Source: Oscillospiraceae bacterium (GTDB lineage Bacteria > Bacillota > Clostridia > Oscillospirales > Oscillospiraceae). Taken from it: a DNA stretch of 64,000 nucleotides. Position numbers and translations under genes: made by a program. The stretch lies in the NCBI GenBank assembly GCA_022794215.1, contig JAAWEH010000021.1, positions 1 through 64,000 of the forward strand. The letters are read 5' to 3'. The notes below the pieces were generated by a model. The model was not told the origin of the DNA. It saw only the letters and a list, made by a program, of their open reading frames with translations, and ran no database searches. This document shows, piece by piece, positions 54,755-64,000 of the stretch (position 1 is its first letter; each line of letters begins with the position of its first letter).

Positions 54755-55528
54755 ATGAATCGTCGTTATCGGAAAACCATCATTGCCGGCAACTGGAAGA
54801 TGAACAAGACCCTCACCGAGACCAAGGCCTTCGCTGAGGAGCTCAAGCCCCTGCTGGGCCGGCCCAAGTGGTGTGAGGTGGTGCTGTGCGTGCCTGCGGT
54901 CAACCTGCAGGCGGCCATCCGCCTGTTTAAGGACAGCCGGGTGTCCATCGGCGCGGAGAACTGTCACTTTGAGTCCTCCGGCGCCTACACCGGGGAGATC
55001 TCCGCCGAGATGCTTAAGGACATCGGCGTGAAGTACGTCATCATCGGCCACTCTGAGCGCCGGCAGTATTACAATGAGACTGACTTCACCGTCAACAAGA
55101 AGGTGAAGGCCGCGCTGGAGGCGGGCCTGCGGCCCATCGTCTGTGTGGGCGAGAGCCTGGAGCAGCGGGAGCTGGGGGTGACCATGGATCTCATCACCTA
55201 TCAGGTCAAGTGCGCTCTGGCCGGGGTGCCCGCGGAAAAGATGCGGCATGTGGTCTTTGCATACGAGCCCATCTGGGCCATTGGCACCGGCAAGACGGCC
55301 ACCTCTCAGGAGGCCCAGGAGGTCTGTGAGGGGATCCGTACCATTGTCCGCAAGCTGTACGGCGCGCGGGTGGCCCGGGCGGTCACCATCCAGTACGGCG
55401 GCTCCATGAACCCCAAGAACGCTTTTGAGCTGCTGGGTCAGCCCGATGTGGACGGCGGACTCATCGGCGGTGCGGCCCTGAAGCCGGAGCAGTTCCTGGA
55501 GATCGTCAACGCGGCCAATCAGGACTAA
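54755..55528 (+). CDS. tpiA: Triosephosphate isomerase
   Basis: The 257-residue TIM-barrel enzyme interconverts dihydroxyacetone phosphate and glyceraldehyde 3-phosphate. It has AGNWKMNKT (catalytic Lys), [14 protein letters not shown] (catalytic His), the [14 protein letters not shown] loop with the catalytic Glu, and the phosphate loops [11 protein letters not shown] and [10 protein letters not shown]. It is third in the trmL-pgk-tpiA-gpmI-eno order, 225 bases after pgk because of the decayed repeat between them. Confidence 0.97.
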   Translation: MNRRYRKTIIAGNWKMNKTLTETKAFAEELKPLLGRPKWCEVVLCVPAVNLQAAIRLFKDSRVSIGAENCHFESSGAYTGEISAEMLKDIGVKYVIIGHSERRQYYNETDFTVNKKVKAALEAGLRPIVCVGESLEQRELGVTMDLITYQVKCALAGVPAEKMRHVVFAYEPIWAIGTGKTATSQEAQEVCEGIRTIVRKLYGARVARAVTIQYGGSMNPKNAFELLGQPDVDGGLIGGAALKPEQFLEIVNAANQD

Positions 55529-55638
55529 AAGAAGCGCGGGGGAACGGACGCTTTTGCGGGCAGTCCGGTTCGCAGCGTGACAATGCCGCCTGAAGGCAGC
55601 GTATATAAGGGGTCACCCTTTGAGAATAGAGGTATTTT

Positions 55639-57162
55639 ATGAGCAAAACGCCTACTACTTTGATTATTATGGACGGCTTCGGGCTCCGGGAGGAGAGCAA
55701 GGGCAACGCCATTGCCAATGCCCGAAAGCCTTTCCTGGAGAAAGTTTTCCAGGAAAGCCCCTGGTGTAAGCTGTCCGCCTCCGGATTGGATGTGGGCCTG
55801 CCCGACGGTCAGATGGGCAACTCTGAGGTGGGCCATACCAACATCGGCGCCGGCCGGGTGGTGTTTCAGGATTTGCCGAAGATCACCAAAGCCATTCAGG
55901 ACGGCACGTTCTTTGAAAACAAGGCCTATAAGGACGCCATGCTTGCCGCAAAGGAGGCGGGCAGGGCGGTTCATATCTACGGTCTGATGTCCAACGGCGG
56001 CGTCCATAGCCACACTGCCCATATCCAGGCGGCGGTGAAGATGGCCCATGATCTGGGCTGTCCCAAGATCTTCGTCCACTGCTTTATGGATGGCCGGGAC
56101 GTGCCTCCCACTTCGGGCAAGGGCTTTGTGGAGGAGATGAAAAAGACCTGCGACCAGTACGGCGCACAGATCGCCACCATCTCGGGCCGCTACTACGCCA
56201 TGGACCGGGACACCAACTGGGATCGGGTGGAGAAGTCCTACAAGGCCATGGTATACGGTGAGAGTGAGCAGCGCTTCATCGGCGATCCCGTGGGGGCCAT
56301 GCAGGCCAGCTACGACGCCGGCGTCACCGACGAGTTCGTGATCCCCGTCATCACCGCGGAAAACGCGGAGATTGGCGAGGGGGACTCCATTATTTTCATG
56401 AACTTTCGTCCCGACCGGGCCCGGGAGATCACCCGCGCCTTTGTGGATCCTGATTTCACCGGTTTTGAGCGGAAAAAGGGCTTTTTCCATGTCAACTACG
56501 TGTGCACCACATCCTATGACGCCTCCATGCCCAATGTGGAGATCGCCTTTCCCAAGGAGAGCCTGCACAATATTTTCGGTGAGTATATTTCCCGGCTGGG
56601 CCTGACCCAGCTGCGCATTGCCGAGACGGAGAAGTACGCCCACGTCACCTTTTTCTTTAATGGCGGTGTGGAGACGGTATTTCCCGGGGAGGATCGGTGC
56701 CTGATCCCCTCCCCCAAGGTGCCCACCTATGATATGAAGCCGGATATGTCTGCCCGGGAGGTGGCTGCCGAGGCGGTGAAGCGCATCGAGAGCGGGGAGT
56801 ACGACGTGATCATCCTCAACTTTGCCAACTGCGATATGGTGGGCCACACCGGGGTTTACGAGGCGGCCCGCCTGGCGGTGGAGACGGTGGATGAGTGCGT
56901 TTCCCGGGTGGTGGAGGCCACCAGCAAGATGGGGGGCGTCAGCCTCATCACCGCCGACCACGGCAACGCCGACCGGATGCTGGAGGATGACGGGGTGACC
57001 CCCTACACCGCCCATACCACCAACCTGGTGCCCTTCTGCATCGTGGGCGCAGACGTAAAGCTGCGGGACGGCAAGCTGTGCGACATTGCCCCCACCATGC
57101 TGGATCTTATGGGGCTGAATAAGCCGGGGGAGATGGACGGGGAGACCCTGATCGTCCGCTGA
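55639..57162 (+). CDS. gpmI: 2,3-bisphosphoglycerate-independent phosphoglycerate mutase
   Basis: The 507-residue Mn-dependent enzyme converts 3- to 2-phosphoglycerate. It has LIIMDGFGLRE (metal Asp), LPDGQMGNSEVGHTNIGAGR with the catalytic Ser, GLMSNGGVHSH, HCFMDGRDVPPTSG, MNFRPDRAREITRAF and the C-terminal metal set (NFANCDMVGHTG, ITADHGNAD). Its length and motifs are standard for the family. It lies between tpiA and eno in the glycolytic unit. Confidence 0.97.
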   Translation: MSKTPTTLIIMDGFGLREESKGNAIANARKPFLEKVFQESPWCKLSASGLDVGLPDGQMGNSEVGHTNIGAGRVVFQDLPKITKAIQDGTFFENKAYKDAMLAAKEAGRAVHIYGLMSNGGVHSHTAHIQAAVKMAHDLGCPKIFVHCFMDGRDVPPTSGKGFVEEMKKTCDQYGAQIATISGRYYAMDRDTNWDRVEKSYKAMVYGESEQRFIGDPVGAMQASYDAGVTDEFVIPVITAENAEIGEGDSIIFMNFRPDRAREITRAFVDPDFTGFERKKGFFHVNYVCTTSYDASMPNVEIAFPKESLHNIFGEYISRLGLTQLRIAETEKYAHVTFFFNGGVETVFPGEDRCLIPSPKVPTYDMKPDMSAREVAAEAVKRIESGEYDVIILNFANCDMVGHTGVYEAARLAVETVDECVSRVVEATSKMGGVSLITADHGNADRMLEDDGVTPYTAHTTNLVPFCIVGADVKLRDGKLCDIAPTMLDLMGLNKPGEMDGETLIVR

Positions 57163-57183
57163 GTCGGCGTTTGCCAACCGTGA

Positions 57184-58548
<1,365 letters not shown>

Positions 58549-58563
58549 GAGTTTGATAAAGGA

Positions 58564-58605
58564 AAGAGAGACCGGAGCTGGGAGGCTTCGGTCTCTTTTT
58601 TTGTT
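58564..58605 (+). terminator. Terminator of the glycolytic cluster
   Basis: An AGAGACCG...CGGTCTCT stem-loop is followed by TTTTTTTG. Confidence 0.85.
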
Positions 58606-58660
58606 TAGGGTGGAGGGTTGTTTTACATCCAGTTTGCTATATTGATAGGTTTGTGCAATC

Positions 58661-58792
58661 CTGGGGGGCCATTCTTTGAGCGGCAAAGAATGGCCCCCCA
58701 GACCCCCCAAGAAACCGCCAGAGGGGGATTTCGATTTCCCCCTCTGGACTCCTCCTAAACGACCAAAGGGAGGGCGTTAGCCCTCCCTTTGG
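58661..58792. repeat. Array of three perfect stem-loops
   Basis: Three hairpins follow one another. The first has an 18-bp arm, CTGGGGGGCCATTCTTTG (58661-58701). The second has an 11-bp arm, CCAGAGGGGGA (58718-58747). The third has a 12-bp arm, CCAAAGGGAGGG (58763-58792). They do not have terminator T runs and no gene overlaps them. They look like a repeated extragenic element. Confidence 0.7.
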
Positions 58793-59308
58793 ATTCCCTC
58801 CCCGAACGTGGGTGGGGATACTTCAGTTTTACTCCTATTTTGCGTTTTGAAACAGCAGATTTGCCGGGTTTGTCGTGTGTACCCGTGCAAGTTATGGTGA
58901 TGTGGGTGTTGAGTTGCCGGCTTGGTGATGCTTTCGACCCCTGGTTCCTCTTGCCTGCTCGCCCGCTGGTTTTGGGAACACTGTAGTGAGTTCGTTGTTC
59001 CCACTTCCGCCTTTGCGTGTTCTATTTTAGGAGGAGGTACGCTCTGGTCTGGCGGCCCCGCCGCCAACCCAACAAGGCTGCTGTTTCCAGGCGTTTCCCG
59101 GTCAGCGGCAATTCTCTGCCTCTTTGCTGGTCGGTAGCGGCAGCGGGGCTGGAGGAGCTATCCTAACTTTACGTATAAGCCGGAAACACTATCGTCAGAA
59201 AGCTTTTCTTGGGGAGCGCGAGGGGCTATTCTTTTCTCGAAAAGAATAGTCCTTCGCATTCACGCAACGTATAGTTTTAATCGCAACCACCAAACAAACG
59301 GCAAAACC
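58793..59308. other. Gene-poor tract with one further stem-loop
   Basis: I see no supported gene. A stem-loop at 59221-59254 (CTATTCTTTT, loop CTCG, AAAAGAATAG) shares the ATTCTTT...AAAGAAT core with the first hairpin of the array at 58661 and probably belongs to the same repeat type. The rest has no feature I can name. Confidence 0.5.
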
Positions 59309-59479
59309 TCACTTCAAAGAAATCTCCCCATGCTCCCGCTCAAACGCATCCACATACGCAATAATCGACCGCCGCACCACACTACTGGCACTTCGACAAT
59401 CATACTGGGCAATATATTTCAATTTTTCCAGTAGTTCTTCTGAGATAGAAAATCCCAAATGCTTTTTTGCTTTTGCCAT
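59309..59479 (-). CDS. Small ribbon-helix-helix (CopG/Arc-like) protein
   Basis: This 56-residue gene is too short for the ORF track. It starts at ATG after an AGGGGTG site. The product MAKAKKHLGFSISEELLEKL... continues with a strand, a helix and a second helix (RSASSVVRRSIIAYVDAFEREHGEIS), the layout of ribbon-helix-helix DNA-binding proteins. Such proteins often repress their own promoter or act as antitoxins. No toxin gene is adjacent; the divergent neighbour is a small HTH regulator. Confidence 0.7.
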   Translation of the reverse strand: MAKAKKHLGFSISEELLEKLKYIAQYDCRSASSVVRRSIIAYVDAFEREHGEISLK

Positions 59480-59496
59480 AAGAATCACCCCTGCTC

Positions 59497-59525
59497 ATTA
59501 TAGTCATAATTATGAGTATAGTCAA
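59497..59525 (-). promoter_or_regulatory. Promoter with embedded palindrome for the RHH gene
   Basis: On the minus strand TTGACT and a perfect TATAAT are separated by 17 bases. The spacer contains the palindrome CATAATTATG, and TATAGTCA occurs twice across the element on the plus strand. This suggests an operator for autoregulation. Confidence 0.75.
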
Positions 59526-59575
59526 GTAAAAACCAGCCGTTTATCATGAATATATGGAAAGGTTGGGTGAGTGGT

Positions 59576-59776
59576 GTGATTTCTTATGATCCCTTTTGGC
59601 GGACACTGAAAGAAAAAGGAATATCAACCTATACCCTGATTGATAAACACGGGATCAGCAGTGCCACGATTCAAGGTCTGCGGGAGGGCAAAGGAATCAG
59701 CACCATGAAAATAGATGACTTTTGCCGCATCCTCCACTGCCGGGTAGAGGATATCATCGAATATATAGAAGAATAA
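59576..59776 (+). CDS. Small Cro/CI-type HTH regulator
   Basis: The preferred start is a GTG at 59576, giving a 66-residue product that opens ISYDPFWRTLKEKGISTYTLIDKHG, as small XRE-type regulators of Firmicutes do. The recognition helix is GISSATIQGLREGKGIS and the C-terminus reads IDDFCRILHCRVEDIIEYIEE. The ATG at 59546 would add 10 residues but lacks a ribosome binding site. It is divergent from the RHH gene and is followed by a terminator. Confidence 0.8.
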   Translation: MISYDPFWRTLKEKGISTYTLIDKHGISSATIQGLREGKGISTMKIDDFCRILHCRVEDIIEYIEE

Positions 59777-59815
59777 AAACGTGCTGAAAGCCTTGGCTTC
59801 CAGCACGTTTCATTT
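59777..59815. terminator. Terminator between the HTH gene and nadE
   Basis: The stem AAACGTGCTG...CAGCACGTTT separates the convergent HTH and nadE genes. Confidence 0.75.
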
Positions 59816-59827
59816 TCCGGAAAGGGA

Positions 59828-61774
59828 TCACTCCAACCCTTCCAGCTCTTCCGTCCAAAGGGACGCCGCTGCGTCGGACGGCATCCGCCAATCCCCCCGG
59901 GGGGAGAGGGTCACGCTGCCCACCTTGGGGCCGTCGGGCAGGCAGGAGCGCTTAAACTGCTGGGAGAAAAACCGGCGGTAGAAATTTTTCAGCCATTTGA
60001 GCAGGGTGGAGCGGTCATAGCTTCGGCCAAAGGCATACTCTGCCAGACGGAGGATCTTTTTGGGCGGGAAGGCCCAGCGGACGGCGTAGTATAGGAAAAA
60101 GTCGTGGAGCTCATAGGGGCCCACAATGTCCTCGGTTTTTTGAGCGATCTGACCTTCGATGGCAGGCAGCAGCTCGGGGGAGACGGGGGTGTCTAAAATA
60201 TCCTCCAGCACGTGGGACAAAGCCTCGTCCTCCCCGGCCTTGTCCCCCGCTACATAGGCCACCAGGTGGCGCACCAGGGTCTTGGGGATGGAAGCGTTGA
60301 CGGCGTACATGCTCATGTGGTCGCCGTTGTAGGTACACCACCCCAGGGCCAGTTCGCTGAGATCCCCGGTGCCGATGACCAGGCCGTTTGTCTGGTTGGC
60401 CATGTCCATCAGTACCTGGGTTCTCTCCCGGGCCTGGGCGTTTTCGTAGGTTACGTCCTGGTTCTCCATGGCCTGGCCGATGTCCTGAAAGTGGCAGGTT
60501 ACAGACCGGGTCAGATCCACTACCTTCAAGGTGGCGCCCATCCGCTCGGCCAGGATCTCGGCGTTGGAGCGGGTGCGCTGGGTGGTGCCGAAGCAGGGCA
60601 TGGTGACGGCGATGATATCGCTGGCGGGGCGCTCCAGCATCCCCATGGCAATCCCGGTAATCAGAATGGCCAGGGTGGAGTCCAGCCCCCCGGAAAGGCC
60701 GATGATGGCCGTTTTTGCGCCGGTGTGCTCCAGCCGTTTCTTCAGACCCAGGGCGGCGATCTTCAGAACTTCGTTGCACCGCTGCGCCCGGTGCTCCTGA
60801 TCCTGGGGGACGAAGGGGGTGGGGGAGATGGGCCGGGTGAGGGCGGTGGTGGTGGGCTCCAAGGGAAAGAAGGAGCGGCCGACGCCGATGGCGTGGGCCT
60901 CCTTCATGGGATCCCGTTCCGGAGGGGTGAAGGTATTCATCCGCCGGCGCTGGTAGACCAGCTTGTTTACGTCGATCTCGCTGACGGTGAGGCCGGTGGA
61001 AAACCGCCGTTGGGAAAGAAGGACTCCGTTTTCGGCAATCAGATCGTGCCCGGCAAAGACCAGGTCGGTGGTGGACTCCCCCTCCCCGGCGTCGGCATAG
61101 ACATAGCCGCAGACGCATCGGGCCGACTGCCCGGTCACCAGCTGCCGGCGGCACTCGGCTTTGCCCACCACCTCGTCGGAGGCGGACAGGTTCAGAATAA
61201 GGGTGGCCCCGGCAGCAGCCAGGGCGTTGGAGGGGGGCTCCGCCGCCCAAAGATCCTCGCAGATCTCCACGCCGATGACCAGGTTGGGCATATTTTCGCA
61301 GGCCCAGATCAGGCTGCTGGACAGGGGCACCTGCTGTCCGCACAGCTCCAGTATGGTGTCCAGATCCTTGCCGGAGGTGAACCAGCGCCCTTCATAAAAC
61401 TCCCCATAGTTGGGGATATAGGTCTTGGGGACTACACCCAAAATCTCTCCTTTTTGTATTATTGCAGCGCAATTATACAATTTGTTGTCGCCGGGATTCC
61501 GGACGGGCAGGCCCACCGCTGTGACCATATCCAAGCTCCTGGTGGCCTCCAGGATGGTGGTAAGGCCCTCCTCCGCCCCGTTCAGGAGGGTGGGCTGAAG
61601 GAACAGGTCGCCGCAGGTATAGCCGGTGAGACACAGCTCGGGCAGACACAGCACCCGTACGCCCTGGTGGGCGGCCTGGCGCATGAGGGTAAAAATCTGT
61701 TCGGCGTTATGGCGGGGATCGGCCACCTTGATCTTCGGGGTGCCGGCGGCTACTTTGATGAATCCGTCACGCAT
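59828..61774 (-). CDS. nadE: Glutamine-hydrolysing NAD+ synthetase
   Basis: The 648-residue enzyme carries out the last step of NAD+ synthesis with glutamine as ammonia source. The N-terminal nitrilase-type glutaminase domain (about 1-290) has the Glu in CLPELCLTGYTCGDLF, the Lys in VPKTYIPNYGEFYEGRWF and the Cys in VGVEICEDLW-type IGVEICEDLWAAEPP. The C-terminal synthetase domain has the ATP pyrophosphatase loop IIGLSGGLDSTLAIL and GTGDLSELALGWCTYNGDHMSMY. The gene is monocistronic with its own promoter. Confidence 0.97.
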   Translation of the reverse strand: MRDGFIKVAAGTPKIKVADPRHNAEQIFTLMRQAAHQGVRVLCLPELCLTGYTCGDLFLQPTLLNGAEEGLTTILEATRSLDMVTAVGLPVRNPGDNKLYNCAAIIQKGEILGVVPKTYIPNYGEFYEGRWFTSGKDLDTILELCGQQVPLSSSLIWACENMPNLVIGVEICEDLWAAEPPSNALAAAGATLILNLSASDEVVGKAECRRQLVTGQSARCVCGYVYADAGEGESTTDLVFAGHDLIAENGVLLSQRRFSTGLTVSEIDVNKLVYQRRRMNTFTPPERDPMKEAHAIGVGRSFFPLEPTTTALTRPISPTPFVPQDQEHRAQRCNEVLKIAALGLKKRLEHTGAKTAIIGLSGGLDSTLAILITGIAMGMLERPASDIIAVTMPCFGTTQRTRSNAEILAERMGATLKVVDLTRSVTCHFQDIGQAMENQDVTYENAQARERTQVLMDMANQTNGLVIGTGDLSELALGWCTYNGDHMSMYAVNASIPKTLVRHLVAYVAGDKAGEDEALSHVLEDILDTPVSPELLPAIEGQIAQKTEDIVGPYELHDFFLYYAVRWAFPPKKILRLAEYAFGRSYDRSTLLKWLKNFYRRFFSQQFKRSCLPDGPKVGSVTLSPRGDWRMPSDAAASLWTEELEGLE

Positions 61775-61880
61775 GGGGAGACCTCCTTGTCAGGGGCGCG
61801 GCGCGCCGCTGTTCGTTGTACCATAGCGTAGGGTTTGACTGCTTGAAGGGGAGTATAGGCTTCCCCAAACGTACGGTTCT

Positions 61881-61909
61881 ATTGTACCCCGATTGCCGCC
61901 AAAAGGCAA
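61881..61909 (-). promoter_or_regulatory. Promoter of nadE
   Basis: On the minus strand TTGCCT and TACAAT are separated by 17 bases, about 107 bases before the nadE ATG. Confidence 0.6.
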
Positions 61910-61913
61910 GAGG

Positions 61914-61952
61914 GCCCAAAAAGCCCCCGGCATTCACCGGGGGCTTTTTGGG
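61914..61952. terminator. Terminator-like hairpin in the divergent spacer
   Basis: A 16-bp perfect stem (CCCAAAAAGCCCCCGG and complement, loop CATTCA) lies directly upstream of the nadE promoter. No gene now ends here, so it may insulate the two divergent units or be left from a lost gene. Confidence 0.6.
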
Positions 61953-62141
61953 TGTGTGTTTGTCTTAAAGAGAGAGTTGGAGAGGGATTCTTGGGAGGAT
62001 GTTGTCTTGGCTTTTTCCTGTGTCCATGATTAAAATAACAGATAATTACGACAAAACTTTGACCGAAGTGTGAATAAACTGTAAATGTGCAAAGCCCTGG
62101 GGCGGCAAGGGCGCAAATATGGTTGCAGGGACGGAAATCCC

Positions 62142-62170
62142 TTGATTTTCCGGGAAGAGGATGGTAAGAT
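62142..62170 (+). promoter_or_regulatory. Promoter of the YheO-type regulator
   Basis: TTGATT and TAAGAT are separated by 17 bases, about 33 bases before the GTG start. The stretch 61953-62141 before it holds nothing I can name. Confidence 0.55.
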
Positions 62171-62202
62171 ATCCATATTACGAAAAGGGAAGGTGAACGC
62201 CT

Positions 62203-62847
62203 GTGACCAGGGAAGAGGCCTTTGAATTTTTGGACCGTACCGCCAGGGGAATTGCGGAGATGTTTGGCCCTTCCTGCGAGACTTTGGTGCAGGACATGGG
62301 GGACGCAAGCCACCCCATCCTTTCCATCTACAACGGCCAGGTATCCGGCCGGGAGGTGGGCTCCACCCAGGATATCCTGGGTTCGGACAAGGTGCTGGAC
62401 GCCGCCACCCTCTCCAACGACTTTGTGAACCTGTATGCCACCACACCCTCGGGCTCCCAGGTAAAATCCTCCACCTTTCACCTGCGGGGGGAGGGCTTCG
62501 ACCTGGCGCTGGGCATCGACTTCGATTTTACCTCCCTGGCCTACGCCAACCGAACCCTCATGGGGCTGATGAGCGCTGACGCCGATTTGCAGAGCGCCCT
62601 GTGGAGCGGCGGCGCGGGGCAGCTTTACCAGATCTTTGAGGAATGTTTGGCCGCTCTGGGCAAGCCGGCGGAAGGGCTGAGCAAGAAGGATCGGATCCGC
62701 CTGGTGGCCCTGATGGATCAGAAAAACGCCTTCTCCTTCCGGAAATCGGTGCCCTTTGTGGCGTCCCGGCTGAAGGTGTCCCGGTATACCGTTTATAAAT
62801 ATTTGGACGAGCTGGCCAAGGAAAAGGCCGCCGCGAAGAAAGAGTGA
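62203..62847 (+). CDS. YheO-like PAS/HTH transcriptional regulator
   Basis: The 214-residue product starts at GTG after AAGGGAAGGTG. The N-terminal part (about 1-115) is a YheO-type PAS domain (FGPSCETLVQDMGDASHPILSIYNGQVSGREVG). The C-terminal end is a DauR-like helix-turn-helix (VALMDQKNAFSFRKSVPFVASRLKVSRYTVYKYLDEL). Members of this family sense amino acids or related metabolites. Its stop overlaps the start of the following M20 peptidase gene (TGATG), so it probably regulates or accompanies peptide use. Confidence 0.88.
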   Translation: MTREEAFEFLDRTARGIAEMFGPSCETLVQDMGDASHPILSIYNGQVSGREVGSTQDILGSDKVLDAATLSNDFVNLYATTPSGSQVKSSTFHLRGEGFDLALGIDFDFTSLAYANRTLMGLMSADADLQSALWSGGAGQLYQIFEECLAALGKPAEGLSKKDRIRLVALMDQKNAFSFRKSVPFVASRLKVSRYTVYKYLDELAKEKAAAKKE

Positions 62848-64000
62848 TGGATATGTACGAAAAGGAAATCAGCGCGTATTTCGACGATCCCGCCCGCCGG
62901 GAGGAACTGGTAAAGGCCGTTTCCCGGCTGGTGGGGGTGAAGAGCGTGAAGGGGGAGGCCGCCCCCGACGCCCCCTTCGGCCCCGGCCCCCGGGCCGCTT
63001 TGGACGAGGGGCTGAAGCTGTGCGGGGAGATGGGCTTTTCCGTTCGGGACTATGACCACTATGTGGGCCTTGTGGATCTGAACGACAAGCCCACCCAGCT
63101 TCATATCCTGGGCCACCTGGATGTGGTGGGGGAGGGTACCGGCTGGGACACCGACCCCTATACCTGCGTGGAGAAGGACGGGATGCTTTACGGCCGGGGG
63201 GTCAGCGACGACAAGGGCCCTGTCTGCGCCGCGCTCTTTGCCATGAAAGCGGTTCGGGATCTGGGGCTGCCGGTGAGCAAGAACGTCCGGCTGATCCTGG
63301 GCACCGATGAGGAGTCGGGCTCGGAGGACATCGCCTATTACTATGCCAGGGAACCTTATGCGCCCCAGGCCTTTACCCCCGATGCGGACTTCCCGGTGAT
63401 CAACGTGGAAAAGGGGCATTATCACCCCGATTTTGGCGCTTGCTGGGACAAGGAGACCGCGGAGCCCAGGGTGACGGCTCTGCAGGGCGGCTTCCGCGTC
63501 AACGTGGTGCCTCCCGAGGCGGCGGCCACTGTGCTGGGGGTGAGCGCTGACCAGGCAGAGGCGCTGTGCATGGGGATGGAGAAGAGATCGGGGGCAAAAT
63601 TCACCCTGACCCAGGCGCCGGGGGGTGTGAGCATCCACTGCATGGGAAAGAACGCCCATGCCGCCAGCCCCGACGACGGCATCAACGCCATCTCCGCCCT
63701 GCTGGAGGTGCTGGCGGAGCTTCCCCTGGCCGACTGCCCCTCCACCAAGGCGATCCGGTCAATGGCGGGGCTTTTCCCCTTCGGGGATACCCGGGGCAAG
63801 GCCCTGGGCATTGCCCAGAGCGACGCCGAAAGCGGCGAACTGACTTTGAACCTGGCCCTGATGACCCTGGATGAGGCGGGCTTTACCGCCAAGTTTGATG
63901 CCCGGGTGCCCATCTGCGCCACCAAGGAAAACTGCGCCCAGGCATGTGAAAAGGCCCTGGCTGCCCAGGGCATCCAGGTGACCGGCGCCAGGGAGATGAC
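62847..64000 (+). CDS. PepV/Sapep-like M20 dipeptidase (partial)
   Basis: The frame is open from an ATG at 62847 (or 62853, which has better spacing to AAAGAG) to the window edge, so the C-terminus is missing and the ORF track omits it. The 384 visible residues show M20 metallopeptidase motifs: metal His and Asp in HILGHLDVVGEG, bridging Asp in YGRGVSDDKGP, Glu-Glu in ILGTDEESGSED and a later Asp/His set (DFPVINVEKGHY). The lid domain begins around residue 190. This matches PepV/Sapep dipeptidases that cleave dipeptides in the cytoplasm. It is coupled to the YheO-type regulator. Confidence 0.92.
   Translation, partial: MDMYEKEISAYFDDPARREELVKAVSRLVGVKSVKGEAAPDAPFGPGPRAALDEGLKLCGEMGFSVRDYDHYVGLVDLNDKPTQLHILGHLDVVGEGTGWDTDPYTCVEKDGMLYGRGVSDDKGPVCAALFAMKAVRDLGLPVSKNVRLILGTDEESGSEDIAYYYAREPYAPQAFTPDADFPVINVEKGHYHPDFGACWDKETAEPRVTALQGGFRVNVVPPEAAATVLGVSADQAEALCMGMEKRSGAKFTLTQAPGGVSIHCMGKNAHAASPDDGINAISALLEVLAELPLADCPSTKAIRSMAGLFPFGDTRGKALGIAQSDAESGELTLNLALMTLDEAGFTAKFDARVPICATKENCAQACEKALAAQGIQVTGAREM

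Noticed and set aside
58661-58792. CRISPR-like array
   Set aside because: The three hairpins differ in sequence and there are no regular direct repeats with spacers. No CRISPR array or cas gene was seen anywhere in the window.
60212-61831. 539-residue plus-strand ORF
   Set aside because: It is antisense to nadE, whose glutaminase and synthetase motifs are complete.

Overview
The window is a 64 kb stretch of a moderately high-GC anaerobic Firmicute chromosome. Gene content fits a gut clostridium of the Oscillospiraceae type (Flavonifractor/Intestinimonas/Lawsonibacter-like): a biotin-dependent Na+-pumping decarboxylase, a Na+-type F-ATP synthase, SLH-domain surface proteins, Gram-positive ribosome binding sites and sigma-A-like promoters. 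The genus is inferred from gene content only; no 16S gene is present.

Layout. 1-0.6 kb: end of the alpha operon (rpoA tail, rplQ). 0.6-2.7 kb: a membrane protein and galE. 2.7-9.0 kb (minus strand): a c-di-GMP signalling block made of a hybrid histidine kinase, an HPt protein, a REC-HD-GYP-PAS-GGDEF output protein and a BTAD-type regulator with a degenerate GGDEF tail. 9.2-10.2 kb: a transglutaminase-like lipoprotein. 10.3-14.1 kb: a compact type IV pilus-like operon (PilC-like, four small single-pass proteins, PilT-like). 14.8-25.4 kb (minus): atpIBEFHAGDC directly downstream of mmdADCB, an apparent Na+ bioenergetic unit, with a divergent LysR gene. 27.1-37.1 kb: a nucleoside salvage locus (LacI regulator, MFS carrier, two nitroreductases, DeoD-like phosphorylase, BMP lipoprotein, ABC ATPase, two permeases, nucleoside hydrolase). 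37.1-39.7 kb: a small accessory patch with a barnase-like RNase joined to a phage MuF-type tail motif, its barstar-like partner, half of a tRNA-Met gene, a coding fragment and an orphan gene, ending at the intact initiator tRNA. 39.9-41.3 kb: tRNA-Leu and prfB. 41.4-48.4 kb: three secreted SLH-domain enzymes (two 5'-nucleotidase paralogues; one fusion of alpha/beta hydrolase and tyrosine phosphatase). 48.5-52.4 kb: a PfkB sugar kinase and proBA with a membrane gene between them. 52.7-58.6 kb: trmL and lower glycolysis (pgk-tpiA-gpmI-eno). 58.6-59.8 kb: a gene-poor tract rich in stem-loops, then a divergent RHH/HTH regulator pair. 59.8-64 kb: nadE, a YheO-type regulator and the start of a PepV-like dipeptidase.

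The most unusual items are the MuF-barnase/barstar cassette beside a broken tRNA-Met repeat, the BTAD-GGDEF fusion that keeps only the c-di-GMP I-site, the secreted SLH-hydrolase-phosphatase fusion, the Na+ pump/Na+ ATP synthase pairing, and a decayed, interrupted copy of the pgk 3' end between pgk and tpiA. Functions are assigned by motif reading alone; no database search was possible.
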